From positions 31,545-72,783 of the forward strand of contig PLED01000052.1 of NCBI GenBank assembly GCA_003136355.1: a stretch of DNA of 41,239 nt, written 5' to 3'. The translations under genes and the position numbers were made by a program. Numbering within the stretch: position 1 is the first letter of the stretch; every line of letters begins with the position of its first letter. The DNA comes from Vulcanimicrobiota bacterium (lineage in GTDB: Bacteria; Vulcanimicrobiota; Vulcanimicrobiia; Vulcanimicrobiales; Vulcanimicrobiaceae). Below the pieces are notes generated by a model that was not told the origin of the DNA, searched no databases, and saw only the letters and a program-made list of their open reading frames with translations. Below are positions 1-8,485 of the stretch, one piece after another.

Positions 1-9
1 AGGGGCTGG

Positions 10-699
10 ATGAACGCCAGGGTGCTCGATCTCGGACTGAGGCCATACCGCGAGGTTTGGCAACTGCAGCACGACCTTCACGAACGGGTCGGCAGCGGCC
101 AGGACCCCGAGACGTGGATTTTCGTAGAGCACCCGCCGGTTATTACGCTCGGGCGCAACGCCAGGACGGGCAACGTTCTTCTTTCTAAGGAGGCGCTGGC
201 GAAGCGCGGTGTCGATCTCGTCGAGATCGAACGCGGCGGCGACGTAACGTACCACTGCCCAGGGCAGCTCGTCGTCTATCCCATCCGGCGCTTGGCGCGC
301 TTTCGCGAAGTCGTTCCGCTGGTGCGCGCACTTGAGAGCGCCGTCATCGCCGCTTGCGCGCAGTTCGGCGTGCGCGGCCAACGGAACGCGGATCACGCCG
401 GTGTTTGGGTGGGCAGAGACCAGCTCTGTGCGATCGGTCTTGCTGTGCGGCAGATGACGTCGATGCACGGCATTGCGCTCAACGTCTCGAACGATTTGTC
501 ATACGACTCGCTTATTAATCCGTGCGGCTTGACCGATCGCGGCCTGACGAGCCTCTCCAAAGAAACCGGCCGAGCCGTTTCGATCGCTGAAGCGCGCGAC
601 GCGCTGATGGACGCGTTTGACCATGTCATCCTGAGCCCGTCGAAGGACCCCGAGCAGCGCACTATGGGTGCGCCGGTCGAGGGGCGTTCAGTCGCATGA
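10..699 (+). CDS. lipB: Lipoyl(octanoyl) transferase LipB
   Basis: Octanoyl-ACP:protein octanoyltransferase, the first step of de novo lipoate attachment to E2 and GcvH proteins in the cytoplasm. The 229-residue product carries the family signature RGGDVTYHCPGQ (about residues 75-86), the MHGIALNV block and the active-site Cys172 in INPCGL. The second catalytic residue is odd: the block GVWVG-RDQ-LCAIG aligns without gaps to the usual GVWVG-xxK-xAAIG, so the lysine of the Cys/Lys dyad is Gln138. The last 25 or so residues (from HVILSPSKDP) are not LipB-like; they are translated from an interspersed repeat at 625-686. The start is ATG at 10 near the window edge, so a start further upstream cannot be excluded. 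The stop overlaps the lipA start as ATGA, so the two are translationally coupled. The family call is secure; activity is uncertain. Confidence 0.93.
   Translation: MNARVLDLGLRPYREVWQLQHDLHERVGSGQDPETWIFVEHPPVITLGRNARTGNVLLSKEALAKRGVDLVEIERGGDVTYHCPGQLVVYPIRRLARFREVVPLVRALESAVIAACAQFGVRGQRNADHAGVWVGRDQLCAIGLAVRQMTSMHGIALNVSNDLSYDSLINPCGLTDRGLTSLSKETGRAVSIAEARDALMDAFDHVILSPSKDPEQRTMGAPVEGRSVA
625..686 (+). repeat. Interspersed hairpin repeat, copy 1 (inside lipB)
   Basis: About 62 bp beginning GTCATCCTGAGC. Two potential hairpins: TCCT/AGGA around the GAGC..GTCG loop, and GCGCAC/GTGCGC with loop TATGG, followed by the conserved tail GTCGAGGGGCG. This copy lies in frame inside the 3' end of lipB and ends just before the lipA start. 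It matches copies at 7897, 13342 (inverted) and 32834. Confidence 0.85.
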
Positions 700-1577
700 T
701 CAACATCGACTTAACCCGTGAACAGCGCGTGCCGAAACCGGATTGGCTAAAAGTAAAACTTCCGCACGGCGACGACTACGAGCGCGTGAAGCGCGAAGTG
801 ACGGGGCTGCGGTTGAACACCGTCTGCCAAGAGGCGATGTGTCCGAACCTCGCGGAGTGCTGGGGCGCCGGAACCGCAACGATTATGATTCTCGGCGACA
901 CGTGCACGCGCGGGTGCCGCTTCTGCAGCGTAAAAACCGGTAATCCGAAGGGCGTTGTCGACTGGATGGAGCCGCTGCGCGTGGCCGAAGCGGTGCGCGA
1001 CCTCGGCTGGAAATATTTGGTGTTGACCGCGGTCGATCGCGACGACTTGGCCGACGGCGGTGCGCTCATTTTCGCAAACACGGTGCGCGAAATCCACGAA
1101 CGCGTCCCGGGATCGCGTGTGGAAATTTTAAGCGGTGACTATCGCGGCGACTTGAACGCGCTCGACATCGTGCTCGACGCCAAACCCGACGTCTTCGCGC
1201 ATAACCTCGAAACAGTGCGCCGCCTCACGCCTCGCGTGCGCGACAAGCGCGCGAAGTATGATCAATCGTTGAGTATTCTCGAGCACGCCAAGAAACGCGC
1301 ACCGAGCCGCTACACAAAAACCTCCATCATGATTGGACTGGGCGAGACCGACGAAGAGATCGAACAGGTCATGGACGACGCGCGCTCCGTGGGCGTTGAC
1401 ATCTTCACGATGGGCCAGTACTTGCAGCCGACGAAGAAACATCTGGCGGTCGAAACCTTCGTGCATCCGCAGAAATTCGCGCAACTCGGCGAGCTCGCCC
1501 GAACCAAGGGCTTCCATCAAGTCGTTTCGAGCCCGCTCTCGCGCAGTTCGTACCATGCCGAACAGGCTTTTGCGTAG
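696..1577 (+). CDS. lipA: Lipoyl synthase LipA (radical SAM)
   Basis: Inserts two sulfur atoms into the protein-bound octanoyl chain, completing lipoyl cofactor synthesis. The product has 293 residues, the usual length. The auxiliary 4Fe-4S cysteines are C44, C49 and C55 in CQEAMCPNLAEC, and the radical-SAM cluster is C70, C74 and C77 in CTRGCRFC. The C-terminal RSSYHA motif supplies the serine that ligates the auxiliary cluster in this family. The start is fixed by the ATGA overlap with lipB. All key residues are present, so this partner looks active, in contrast to the altered dyad in LipB. The glycine-cleavage P proteins at the far end of the window belong to a system that uses lipoylated GcvH. 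Confidence 0.97.
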   Translation: MINIDLTREQRVPKPDWLKVKLPHGDDYERVKREVTGLRLNTVCQEAMCPNLAECWGAGTATIMILGDTCTRGCRFCSVKTGNPKGVVDWMEPLRVAEAVRDLGWKYLVLTAVDRDDLADGGALIFANTVREIHERVPGSRVEILSGDYRGDLNALDIVLDAKPDVFAHNLETVRRLTPRVRDKRAKYDQSLSILEHAKKRAPSRYTKTSIMIGLGETDEEIEQVMDDARSVGVDIFTMGQYLQPTKKHLAVETFVHPQKFAQLGELARTKGFHQVVSSPLSRSSYHAEQAFA

Positions 1578-1587
1578 CGAATAAAGA

Positions 1588-4500
1588 GTGACTCCGTTCT
1601 TTTTGAGGCGGCCGATACTCGCGGCCGTCTGTTCCCTGGTCATCGTCATCGCGGGACTTATCGTCATCCCGACTTTGCCGATCGCGCAATACCCGCAAAT
1701 CGCGCCGCCGGTGGTAACGATCAACGCGAACTATACCGGCGCGAACGCCCAGGCGGTCGAGTCCGCCGTCACGACGCCGCTCGAACAAGCTGTTAACGGC
1801 GTCGAGGGACTGCGTTACGTCACTTCGACGAGTTCCGACAACGGCACCAGCTCGATCACTGCTACCTTTAACCTCGGCACGAATCTCGATACCGCGGCGA
1901 GCGACGTGCAAAACGCGGTGCAATCCGCTCTGGGCCGTTTGCCAAACGAAGTCAAGCAAACCGGCGTCACCGTCTCGAAAAACTCCGGAACGTTCGCGAT
2001 GGCGCTCGCCTTGCGTTCGACCAACAAACAATACAACCAACTCTATTTGAGCAACTACGCGGAGCTCAACGTCGTCAATTCGCTCAAGCGCGTCGCGGGG
2101 GTCAGTAACGTCATCATCTTCGGACAGCGGCGCTATGCGATGCGCGTGTGGATCAATCCGCAGCAGCTGCAAGCGCGCGGCCTCGCCATTTCCGACGTCA
2201 TCGGCGCGCTGCAAGAGCAGAACGTCGAAGTCGCCGCAGGCAGCATCGGCAGCGCGCCGGAGAGCTCGAACCAGCCGTTCACGATCAGCGTGCACGCCGA
2301 GGGGCGCTTAAGCACTCCCGAACAGTTCCGCAATATCATCATACGTGCCGATCCGAGCGGCGGCTTTACGCGGCTGGGCGACGTGGCGCAAGTCGAAATC
2401 GGCGCCGAGGATTATTCCAGCGTCATCTCCTTTGATGGAAACAAGAACGTCGTCGGCATGGGCGTGCTCCAACTCCCGACCGCGAACGCGCTGCAAGTCT
2501 CCCAAGGCGTGCGCGCGCAAATGGACCAGCTGCAAAAGACCTTCCCGCCGGGCGTCACTTGGGAGATGGCGTTCGACAGTTCGGAATTCGTCAACGAGTC
2601 GATCCGCGAAGTCATCTGGACGCTGCTGCTTTCGATTTTCCTGGTCATCGCGGTCATCTATCTTTTCTTACAGGATCCGCGATCCACAGTCATACCGGCC
2701 GTCACGCTTCCGATCTCGCTCATCGGAACGTTTTTCGTGATGAAGCTCTTCGGCTTCACGATCAACACGATCACTCTCTTCGGTTTGACGCTCGCGACAG
2801 GGTTGGTGGTCGACGACGCGATCGTCGTCATCGAAAATATCGCGCGCTTCATTCAAGAGAAAGGCACGACGGGTAACGAGGGCGCCGCCGCTGCCATGCG
2901 CGAGGTTCAGGGCGCGGTCGTGGCATCGTCGCTTGTCTTGCTGGCGGTTTTCGTGCCGGTCGCGTTCTTTCCGGGAACGACCGGCCAACTCTATCGCCAG
3001 TTCGCGATGACGATCGCCGCTTCGATCACGATCTCACTCTTTGCGTCGCTGACGCTGACGCCGGTTATGTCAGCGCGAATGCTCCGCCGCGACTACCACT
3101 CGCATTTTCCCCTGTTTGTGATCTTCAACCGGGGCCTGGAAAGCTTCCGCGGCTGGTACCGCGACACGCTGCCGAAAATGATGCGCGCCCGCTACCTGGT
3201 GGCGGCGCTTTTCATCGGCGCGCTGCTCGCGACGTTCTTTTTGTTCCGCACCGCGCCGACGGCATTTATTCCCGACGAAGATCAGGGCTTCTTCGTCGTA
3301 ACGATCCAAGCTCCGGAAGGCTCGTCGCTCTCCCACGAACTGAGTGTCGCTAAACGCGTCGAAGCGATCCTCAGCAAACAGCCCGAGATCGTGCATGTCT
3401 TCGACGTCTCCGGTTTCAGTTTCACCGGAAGCGGACCTAACCGCGGCATTTTGTTCGCGCGGCTCGCGCCGTGGTCGCAGCGCCGCGGAGCTCAGCACTC
3501 ACTGCCGGCCCTGCTGCAGCGCATCCAAATGCAATTCTTCGGCATCCCCGACGCGCAGGTGTTCGCGTTCAACCTGCCCGCGATTCAAGGCATCGGCAAC
3601 TTCGGCGGCTTTCAGTTCGAACTCGAAGATCGCGCCAACGTCGGCCTTCCGGCGCTGATGGGAACCGCCTTCGGCTACATGGGGCTCGGGAACAGAAATC
3701 CCGACTTGCTCAACGTCTTCACCACGTTCCGCATCAATTCTCCCCAGCTGCAGATCCACGTCGATCGCGAGAAGGCCAAATCGATCGGCGTTTCGCTAAC
3801 CGACGTCTTCAATACGATGCAAACCGATTTGGGCTCGTTCTACGTCAATGATTTCGACTACCTGAATCGATCCTATCGCGTGATGGTACAGGCGCAGGAG
3901 CCCTACCGCAACAGCATGCAGTCGCTCCAATATCTGTACGTGCGGTCGAACGGCGGCGGCATGGTTCAGCTCGGCGGGATCGCGTCGACAAAACTCGGAC
4001 TCTCATCGCCGATCATCAACCACTATAACCTCTACCGTTCGATCGAAATCAACGGATCGGCGGCCGCGGGTAAAGGTTCGGGACAGGCCATCGCCGCGAT
4101 GGAGAAGCTCGCCGCGCAGATCGACCCTCCCGGCGTCAGTTACGAGTGGTCCGGCATTTCGCGCGAAGAGATCGAAGGAGGCGTGCTCTCGGCGTTGATC
4201 TTCGGGGTCGGCATCGTCTTCGTTTTCCTAGTGCTCGCCGCTCAGTACGAAAGCTTCGTCGACCCATTCATCGTGCTACTGGCAGTCCCGGTGGCTATTC
4301 TCGGTGCGCTGGTCTTCCTGGACGTCCGTCACATCGCAAGCGACGCCTACGCGCAGGTCGGCTTCGTCATGCTTATCGGGCTTGCCAGTAAAAGCGCAAT
4401 TCTTATCGTGGAATTTGCAAATCAACAATTGGCGCACGGCGCAGATCTCATAACAGCTGCATCACGCGCTGCGCAAACCCGGCTGCGGCCGATCTTGATG

Positions 4501-4752
4501 ACTTCGCTCGCGTTCATCATCGCCGTTACACCGTTGGTATTTGCGAGCGGCGCCGGGAGCGCGGCGCGCCACTCGCTCGGAACGGCGGTTTTCGGCGGCA
4601 TGGTAGTCTCGACGATCCTAAACTTAGCAATCACGCCGGTGCTTTACGTCATCGTGAAATCGTGGGCTCTGCGGCGTAAGGGTCTTCGCACGTTCCCGGC
4701 GGATTTGCCCGAGCTCGGACTGCCTGAAGGCGAACCCCCAGTTCCCGCCTAA
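1588..4752 (+). CDS. RND efflux pump, HAE1/AcrB-type inner-membrane transporter
   Basis: Proton-driven hydrophobe/amphiphile efflux transporter of the inner membrane, 1054 residues, normal for AcrB relatives. The N-terminus FFLRRPILAAVC begins TM1. The proton-relay aspartates are in TM4 (GLVVDDAIVVIEN, about D409/D410) and the matching lysine is in TM10 (SKSAILIVEFA). Two large periplasmic loops flank these segments. The start is GTG 10 bp after lipA, with AAAGAG upstream. What is missing is notable: no periplasmic adaptor (MFP/AcrA type) and no TolC-type channel is next to it. Downstream, 36 bp on, comes a secreted beta-rich protein (4792-6006) that might provide the outer-membrane part, but it does not look like TolC. 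Substrate cannot be inferred. Confidence 0.93.
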   Translation: MTPFFLRRPILAAVCSLVIVIAGLIVIPTLPIAQYPQIAPPVVTINANYTGANAQAVESAVTTPLEQAVNGVEGLRYVTSTSSDNGTSSITATFNLGTNLDTAASDVQNAVQSALGRLPNEVKQTGVTVSKNSGTFAMALALRSTNKQYNQLYLSNYAELNVVNSLKRVAGVSNVIIFGQRRYAMRVWINPQQLQARGLAISDVIGALQEQNVEVAAGSIGSAPESSNQPFTISVHAEGRLSTPEQFRNIIIRADPSGGFTRLGDVAQVEIGAEDYSSVISFDGNKNVVGMGVLQLPTANALQVSQGVRAQMDQLQKTFPPGVTWEMAFDSSEFVNESIREVIWTLLLSIFLVIAVIYLFLQDPRSTVIPAVTLPISLIGTFFVMKLFGFTINTITLFGLTLATGLVVDDAIVVIENIARFIQEKGTTGNEGAAAAMREVQGAVVASSLVLLAVFVPVAFFPGTTGQLYRQFAMTIAASITISLFASLTLTPVMSARMLRRDYHSHFPLFVIFNRGLESFRGWYRDTLPKMMRARYLVAALFIGALLATFFLFRTAPTAFIPDEDQGFFVVTIQAPEGSSLSHELSVAKRVEAILSKQPEIVHVFDVSGFSFTGSGPNRGILFARLAPWSQRRGAQHSLPALLQRIQMQFFGIPDAQVFAFNLPAIQGIGNFGGFQFELEDRANVGLPALMGTAFGYMGLGNRNPDLLNVFTTFRINSPQLQIHVDREKAKSIGVSLTDVFNTMQTDLGSFYVNDFDYLNRSYRVMVQAQEPYRNSMQSLQYLYVRSNGGGMVQLGGIASTKLGLSSPIINHYNLYRSIEINGSAAAGKGSGQAIAAMEKLAAQIDPPGVSYEWSGISREEIEGGVLSALIFGVGIVFVFLVLAAQYESFVDPFIVLLAVPVAILGALVFLDVRHIASDAYAQVGFVMLIGLASKSAILIVEFANQQLAHGADLITAASRAAQTRLRPILMTSLAFIIAVTPLVFASGAGSAARHSLGTAVFGGMVVSTILNLAITPVLYVIVKSWALRRKGLRTFPADLPELGLPEGEPPVPA

Positions 4753-4791
4753 ACCCGCCAATCCATACCGCTGGATCTGGAGATCGATTTG

Positions 4792-6006
4792 ATGCTTCGT
4801 TCTTTTTTTCGTGCAGGCGCACTCTGTGTTATTTCGGGCAGTCTTGCCGCCGCGCCGGCCCTGGCCGACGTGACCGGCCCCTACGGCACGGTTGTCCGCA
4901 GCGCGAATATCGCGATAAAAAACGCAATGAACGCTCAAGCGACGAAAAAGAACGCGCAGAACTTGCCGCCGGGCACCGTAGCGCAAGTCCCGCCTGTCGG
5001 TCAAGTTCCCGTCGGCGGCAAGACGGAAATCGGTCTGCCGACCGGCTTCACGTACACCATCGACTTCTCGTTCGCGCATCCCTACGGCAACGTCGGCAGC
5101 TTTGGAAACAAGTGGATGCAAGGCGGCACCGACCTCGTCGCCGGTTACGGCTTTAGTCCAAAGATGAGCGTCGTCGCAAACTATTACGAACTACAGCACT
5201 ATCCGGTCGGCTTCAACAGCGGACAGGTTCCGTTTTTTCTGCCCAGCGGTTTCCCGCCGACGCCGGGCGTAAATCCGAGTTGCGTCGATCTCAGCGGTAC
5301 AACGTCGAGCACATGCACCGGCATCAGCGCGCCGGTTGACGTCACGACCAAAGACAAGTTCTTTCTCGGCCTCTGGGAAAATCTGATCAACGTCGGGAAG
5401 TTTCGCGGCCGGTCGATTCCGATCGTCGTCACGCCGACCTACGTCTCGCGCTGGTCGCAAGTCAATGCATCGGGCAACAATGGCGACGTGGTTCCGTTTG
5501 TCGATTTCAACGGCGTGCCGCACTTCGGCATCAGCACGCGGACGACGCAAGTCTACTCGCTGGCAGTGACGATTCCGTTTCTAAAAACGCCGAGGATGTT
5601 CGGCACGTTCACAGTGGCGCCGTCGTGGCTCGTGCACACGGCCGGGCTGAACCAAGTCAACCACGCGCAGCTCTATCAGGTTCTCTATCTCGAATACAAT
5701 CCGACGCCGAGCACGAAAATTTTCCTGGAACCGCAAAGCTCGCGCGACTATCTGCCCGCCGATCCGTACGCGCAGCATGTGGCCGCTTACTTTGCCGGGA
5801 TTGCCCAGCGTCTGGGGCCAACGGCGTTCGTGCAGCTAGTGCTTAATAGCGGCGGGCCGACAAACTACTCGCCATACGGTATCAAGCAACTCAACTGCCT
5901 GCAGCTGCCGTGTTCGGCGAATACGGTTCCGACGGTCGGTGGCCTGAAGGCAACGCAGTTGCAGATCCAAATCGGGATCGGTTCGCCCAGCGTCATTCAG
6001 TTTTAA
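4792..6006 (+). CDS. Secreted protein, candidate outer-membrane beta-barrel
   Basis: 404 residues from ATG 4792 (GGAG lies 9 nt upstream; a TTG directly before it is possible). A clear signal peptide ends around AAAPALA|DV. After an Ala/Gln/Pro-rich linker, the mature part has many alternating hydrophobic/aromatic strands with Gly/Asn turns (for example YTIDFSFAHPYG, VVANYYELQHY) and a last strand LQLQIQIGIG... that ends in phenylalanine, as outer-membrane barrels often do. I do not recognise a named family. It follows the RND pump by 39 bp and precedes the GDSL lipoprotein by 17 bp, suggesting one envelope-related transcription unit. It could be a channel or an outer-membrane lipid-handling protein; the sequence does not decide. 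Confidence 0.7.
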   Translation: MLRSFFRAGALCVISGSLAAAPALADVTGPYGTVVRSANIAIKNAMNAQATKKNAQNLPPGTVAQVPPVGQVPVGGKTEIGLPTGFTYTIDFSFAHPYGNVGSFGNKWMQGGTDLVAGYGFSPKMSVVANYYELQHYPVGFNSGQVPFFLPSGFPPTPGVNPSCVDLSGTTSSTCTGISAPVDVTTKDKFFLGLWENLINVGKFRGRSIPIVVTPTYVSRWSQVNASGNNGDVVPFVDFNGVPHFGISTRTTQVYSLAVTIPFLKTPRMFGTFTVAPSWLVHTAGLNQVNHAQLYQVLYLEYNPTPSTKIFLEPQSSRDYLPADPYAQHVAAYFAGIAQRLGPTAFVQLVLNSGGPTNYSPYGIKQLNCLQLPCSANTVPTVGGLKATQLQIQIGIGSPSVIQF

Positions 6007-6023
6007 TTACAGGGATGAGCAAC

Positions 6024-7577
6024 ATGCATACGACTATCCAACGCGCTGCGGCGGCGCTCACACTCATCGCTCTGGCGGCATGCAGCGGAGGCTTAGGCAG
6101 CAACGCAAACACGCCGACTCCGCCGGTCGTGCCGGCCGGCGGCGGCTTGACGCAGCAGAATTTGGTCGGCGTCGGCGACAGTTTGACGTTCGGCGAACAA
6201 TCCGGCGGACAGCTGGGCGATCCGACCGCCACCGCGCCCGGAATTTCTGCGCTGCCCGGCGCCGCAGTTCCGCCGACGCAAGAAAACGGCTTCTGGTCGT
6301 TGCTCTATCAGCAGTACACCGGAAAGAATCCGGCGACCACCGGCGTGCTGCCGCTGATCGTCAAGCCGGGCTTGGGCGCACAACTCGTCGTTTCGACGTT
6401 GAACGCCGGCTTTGCCGCGACGCACATCGGCTGCGACGCCTTCAATCAGCAGGCGTACTCGCCGGTCACGTGGCCGCTGACGCGCATGGCGCCGTCCGCG
6501 CCGATCGCGAACCTCGGCATTCCCGGCGCGACGATGCATGAAGCCGTTGCGATGAACGCGCCGATCACGGGCGCGCCGCCGGGACCTGTCGGCACAAGCT
6601 GTCCTTCGTACGTAACACTTCCGGGCGACGCGAGTTCGGGCGGATTGCAATCGCTCATCCAAGACGAAAGCAAACTCTTCTATCCCGTGCTCGGCCAGTT
6701 CGCGGCGACGCTGCCGAACCCGACGATGCTTAACGCCGCCGTTTCGCTCAAGCCCAAAGTCACGACGGTTTGGCTAGGCGCAAACGATTTGCTGAAGTTC
6801 ATCTTCTCGCACGGGAATTCACCCGCCAGCGATTCGCCGACGCAATTGGCAACAGACCTAACGCAGATCATCACTTCCCTTCAGGCGAGCGGCTCGCAAG
6901 TCGTCGTCGGTGATCTGCCTGACATTCTTGGCAACCCCGGCACCGGCGAGGCGCCGGTTCCCCAGTTCTTCCCCGCCGCGAAGATCTCGGCGGACTTGCA
7001 AAAACTCGGCGTGCCCGCTCCCTTTGCCGGAGCAGTGCAGGCGTACATCATCGGCAAATATACCGGCGCGACCGGCTTCTTGACGGAGTCGGGTTTCTTC
7101 GGAGTGCTGGCGGAGCTGGGTTCTTCGTCGCCGACGGTTACGCCGAATCTCGATCCGAACGGAGCCGGCAGCGGCGCCGGTGCGAATTATTTGGACTCGG
7201 CGTTTTCCGCGCAAGTCATCGGCCTGAATGCCGCTTACAACTCGGCGATCGACTCGACCGTAACCGCGACCGGCGTCGCACTCGCGCCGATTACGACGAG
7301 CTTTAGGACGTTCGCTGCGACGGGAGTCACACTGGCACCCGGAGTGACGCTGACGATGCAATTCGGCGGCGGCCTGCTGAGCTACGACGGCCTGCATCCG
7401 TCGAATACCGGCTATGCGGTGATCGCCAACGTCTTCATCGGTGCGCTCGACGCGAAATACAACTTGGGCATAGCACCGCTGTCGAATGCGCAAATCGGAG
7501 CGATCGCGCAAACGGATACCTACAATCCGTACGTCATCCGGGCGATCAATCCGGCTTGGCCGTATCCGTTACCCTAG
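6024..7577 (+). CDS. GDSL/SGNH-family esterase-like lipoprotein
   Basis: Predicted lipid-anchored hydrolase, 517 residues. The start ATG 6024 has AGGG 9 nt upstream; ATG 6015 is the alternative. A short signal peptide with lipobox LAAC puts the lipidated Cys at residue 20. SGNH blocks are complete: GDSL with Ser53, GAND around residues 252-255, and DGLHPSNTGY giving Asp455/His458. This arrangement is that of secreted esterases and lipases; the substrate is unknown. The Ala/Thr/Pro-rich region after the lipobox is probably a linker. It is the fifth gene of the closely spaced lip-RND series, and its stop is 3 bp from the rhodanese start, so the two are probably co-transcribed. Confidence 0.85.
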   Translation: MHTTIQRAAAALTLIALAACSGGLGSNANTPTPPVVPAGGGLTQQNLVGVGDSLTFGEQSGGQLGDPTATAPGISALPGAAVPPTQENGFWSLLYQQYTGKNPATTGVLPLIVKPGLGAQLVVSTLNAGFAATHIGCDAFNQQAYSPVTWPLTRMAPSAPIANLGIPGATMHEAVAMNAPITGAPPGPVGTSCPSYVTLPGDASSGGLQSLIQDESKLFYPVLGQFAATLPNPTMLNAAVSLKPKVTTVWLGANDLLKFIFSHGNSPASDSPTQLATDLTQIITSLQASGSQVVVGDLPDILGNPGTGEAPVPQFFPAAKISADLQKLGVPAPFAGAVQAYIIGKYTGATGFLTESGFFGVLAELGSSSPTVTPNLDPNGAGSGAGANYLDSAFSAQVIGLNAAYNSAIDSTVTATGVALAPITTSFRTFAATGVTLAPGVTLTMQFGGGLLSYDGLHPSNTGYAVIANVFIGALDAKYNLGIAPLSNAQIGAIAQTDTYNPYVIRAINPAWPYPLP

Positions 7578-7580
7578 CCG

Positions 7581-7880
7581 ATGGCTAGCGTTGACGAGGT
7601 AAAAAAGGCCGCGCCTGGTTCGCTGAAGCTCATCGACATTCGCAAGAAGCCCGACGAGCAGCAGATCCCAGGTTCAATGCGCGCGGACGGCGAGGAACTC
7701 GAGGCAATGGGAGATCTGCGGTTTTCTAAAGACGAACATGTCGTGTTGTACTGCGGCAGCGGCAACTCGTGTTCGCGCGTAGCGAAAACGCTGCGTGAAA
7801 AAGGTTACAACACCGAAGCGCTCGAGGGCGGCTACGCAGCTTGGCAAGAAGCGCATCTGCCGACAGAGCCTAGAGTGTGA
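7581..7880 (+). CDS. Single-domain rhodanese-like protein
   Basis: 99 residues, one rhodanese domain. It opens with LIDIRKKPDE (the LIDVR-type motif) and has the active-site loop after VVLYC, with the likely persulfide-carrying Cys in YCGSGNSCSR, then the family-typical GGYAAWQ near the C-terminus. These small proteins transfer sulfane sulfur in the cytoplasm. It starts 3 bp after the GDSL lipoprotein and ends the first (+) gene series. Sulfur supply for lipoate is a tempting link to lipA, but LipA takes sulfur from its own cluster, so this is only an association by position. Confidence 0.88.
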   Translation: MASVDEVKKAAPGSLKLIDIRKKPDEQQIPGSMRADGEELEAMGDLRFSKDEHVVLYCGSGNSCSRVAKTLREKGYNTEALEGGYAAWQEAHLPTEPRV

Positions 7881-7896
7881 TCATGAGCCACAGAGT

Positions 7897-7958
7897 GTCA
7901 TCCTGAGCTTGTCGAAGGACCCTGAGTAGCGCTCTGTAGGAGCGCGTATCGAAGGGCG
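7897..7958 (+). repeat. Interspersed hairpin repeat, copy 2
   Basis: Begins GTCATCCTGAGC and ends TCGAAGGGCG. First hairpin TCCT/AGGA; second hairpin GCGCTC/GAGCGC with loop TGTAG. It lies 16 bp after the rhodanese stop, in the gap before the DUF4279-type gene, so it may act as a 3'-end structure. Confidence 0.88.
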
Positions 7959-7979
7959 CACTACCCGGACGAACCAATA

Positions 7980-8028
7980 GGAATTAATCGGGATGCCCTA
8001 CCAAGTCAAGGCCACCTTGAGAAATTCC
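7980..8028 (+). other. Nested inverted repeats upstream of the 8042 gene
   Basis: Outer arms GGAATT (7980-7985) and AATTCC (8023-8028) enclose a perfect inner hairpin TCAAGG-CCA-CCTTGA (8006-8020). The structure ends 13 nt before the ATG of the DUF4279-type gene. It could be an operator or a structured 5' leader; no regulator is identified and chance is possible. Confidence 0.35.
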
Positions 8029-8041
8029 CAGAGAGACGCTA

Positions 8042-8470
8042 ATGTCATACGAAGTTAGAATTGGGTTTGTCATCGAAAGTGCTGTGCCGAGGAAGCTTGA
8101 TTTTCAAAAGATCGAGCAGGCGCTAGGCCTGGGCGACTCGTCGCTTCGTTGGCGAATTGGCGACCGGTTAGATACTAGGTCCTCACGACTGCGCAAAACT
8201 GACGGTATCGCCTATCAGCTGTTTTCTGGACTAGATTGCGACCCGGTTGCAGAGGCGTCCCGCCTTTTGGCGCGGATCCAAGGTAGGGGCCAACAAGCCA
8301 TCGCGGTCCTAAATGATAATGCAGTCGAGTTGTCAGTGACAATTCGACTGAATGGATCGGATACGCCGCCTCTTAATCTCGACCCAGATTTTACAGGCGT
8401 GCTCAACAAATTGAATATCGCGCTTGATGTCGATCTCTACGTATTTCCGAGCGACGATGAAATTACTTAG
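8042..8470 (+). CDS. DUF4279-type hypothetical protein
   Basis: 142 residues, cytoplasmic, no signal or membrane segment. The pattern fits DUF4279: an N-terminal strand, a helix with LGLGDSSLRWRIGD (compare the LGI-PT-W-GD motif), a central helix LLARIQGRGQQAIAVL, a strand VELSVTIRLNGSDTPPLNLD and the closing ALDVDLYVF. The family has no assigned function that I can state. Base composition is visibly more AT-rich than the neighbours and the gene sits between an interspersed repeat and a convergent gdh gene, so it looks like an accessory insertion. The start ATG has only a weak AGAGAG ribosome site. Confidence 0.65.
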   Translation: MSYEVRIGFVIESAVPRKLDFQKIEQALGLGDSSLRWRIGDRLDTRSSRLRKTDGIAYQLFSGLDCDPVAEASRLLARIQGRGQQAIAVLNDNAVELSVTIRLNGSDTPPLNLDPDFTGVLNKLNIALDVDLYVFPSDDEIT

Positions 8471-8472
8471 CC

Positions 8473-8485
8473 GGGCTTTCAGCCC
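8473..8485. terminator. Small hairpin at a convergent gene junction
   Basis: GGGCT-TTC-AGCCC, a perfect 5-bp stem between the stop at 8470 and the opposing gdh stop at 8485. It could serve both strands, but there is no T-tract, so this is a weak terminator call. Confidence 0.3.

Noticed and set aside
1405-2295. 296-codon open frame on the minus strand over lipA/RND start
   Set aside because: Overlaps two certain genes; Arg/Asp-rich without motifs.
5910-6023. Earlier start for the GDSL lipoprotein
   Set aside because: It lies inside the preceding gene and would bury the lipoprotein signal; ATG 6024 has a ribosome site and gives a proper lipobox.
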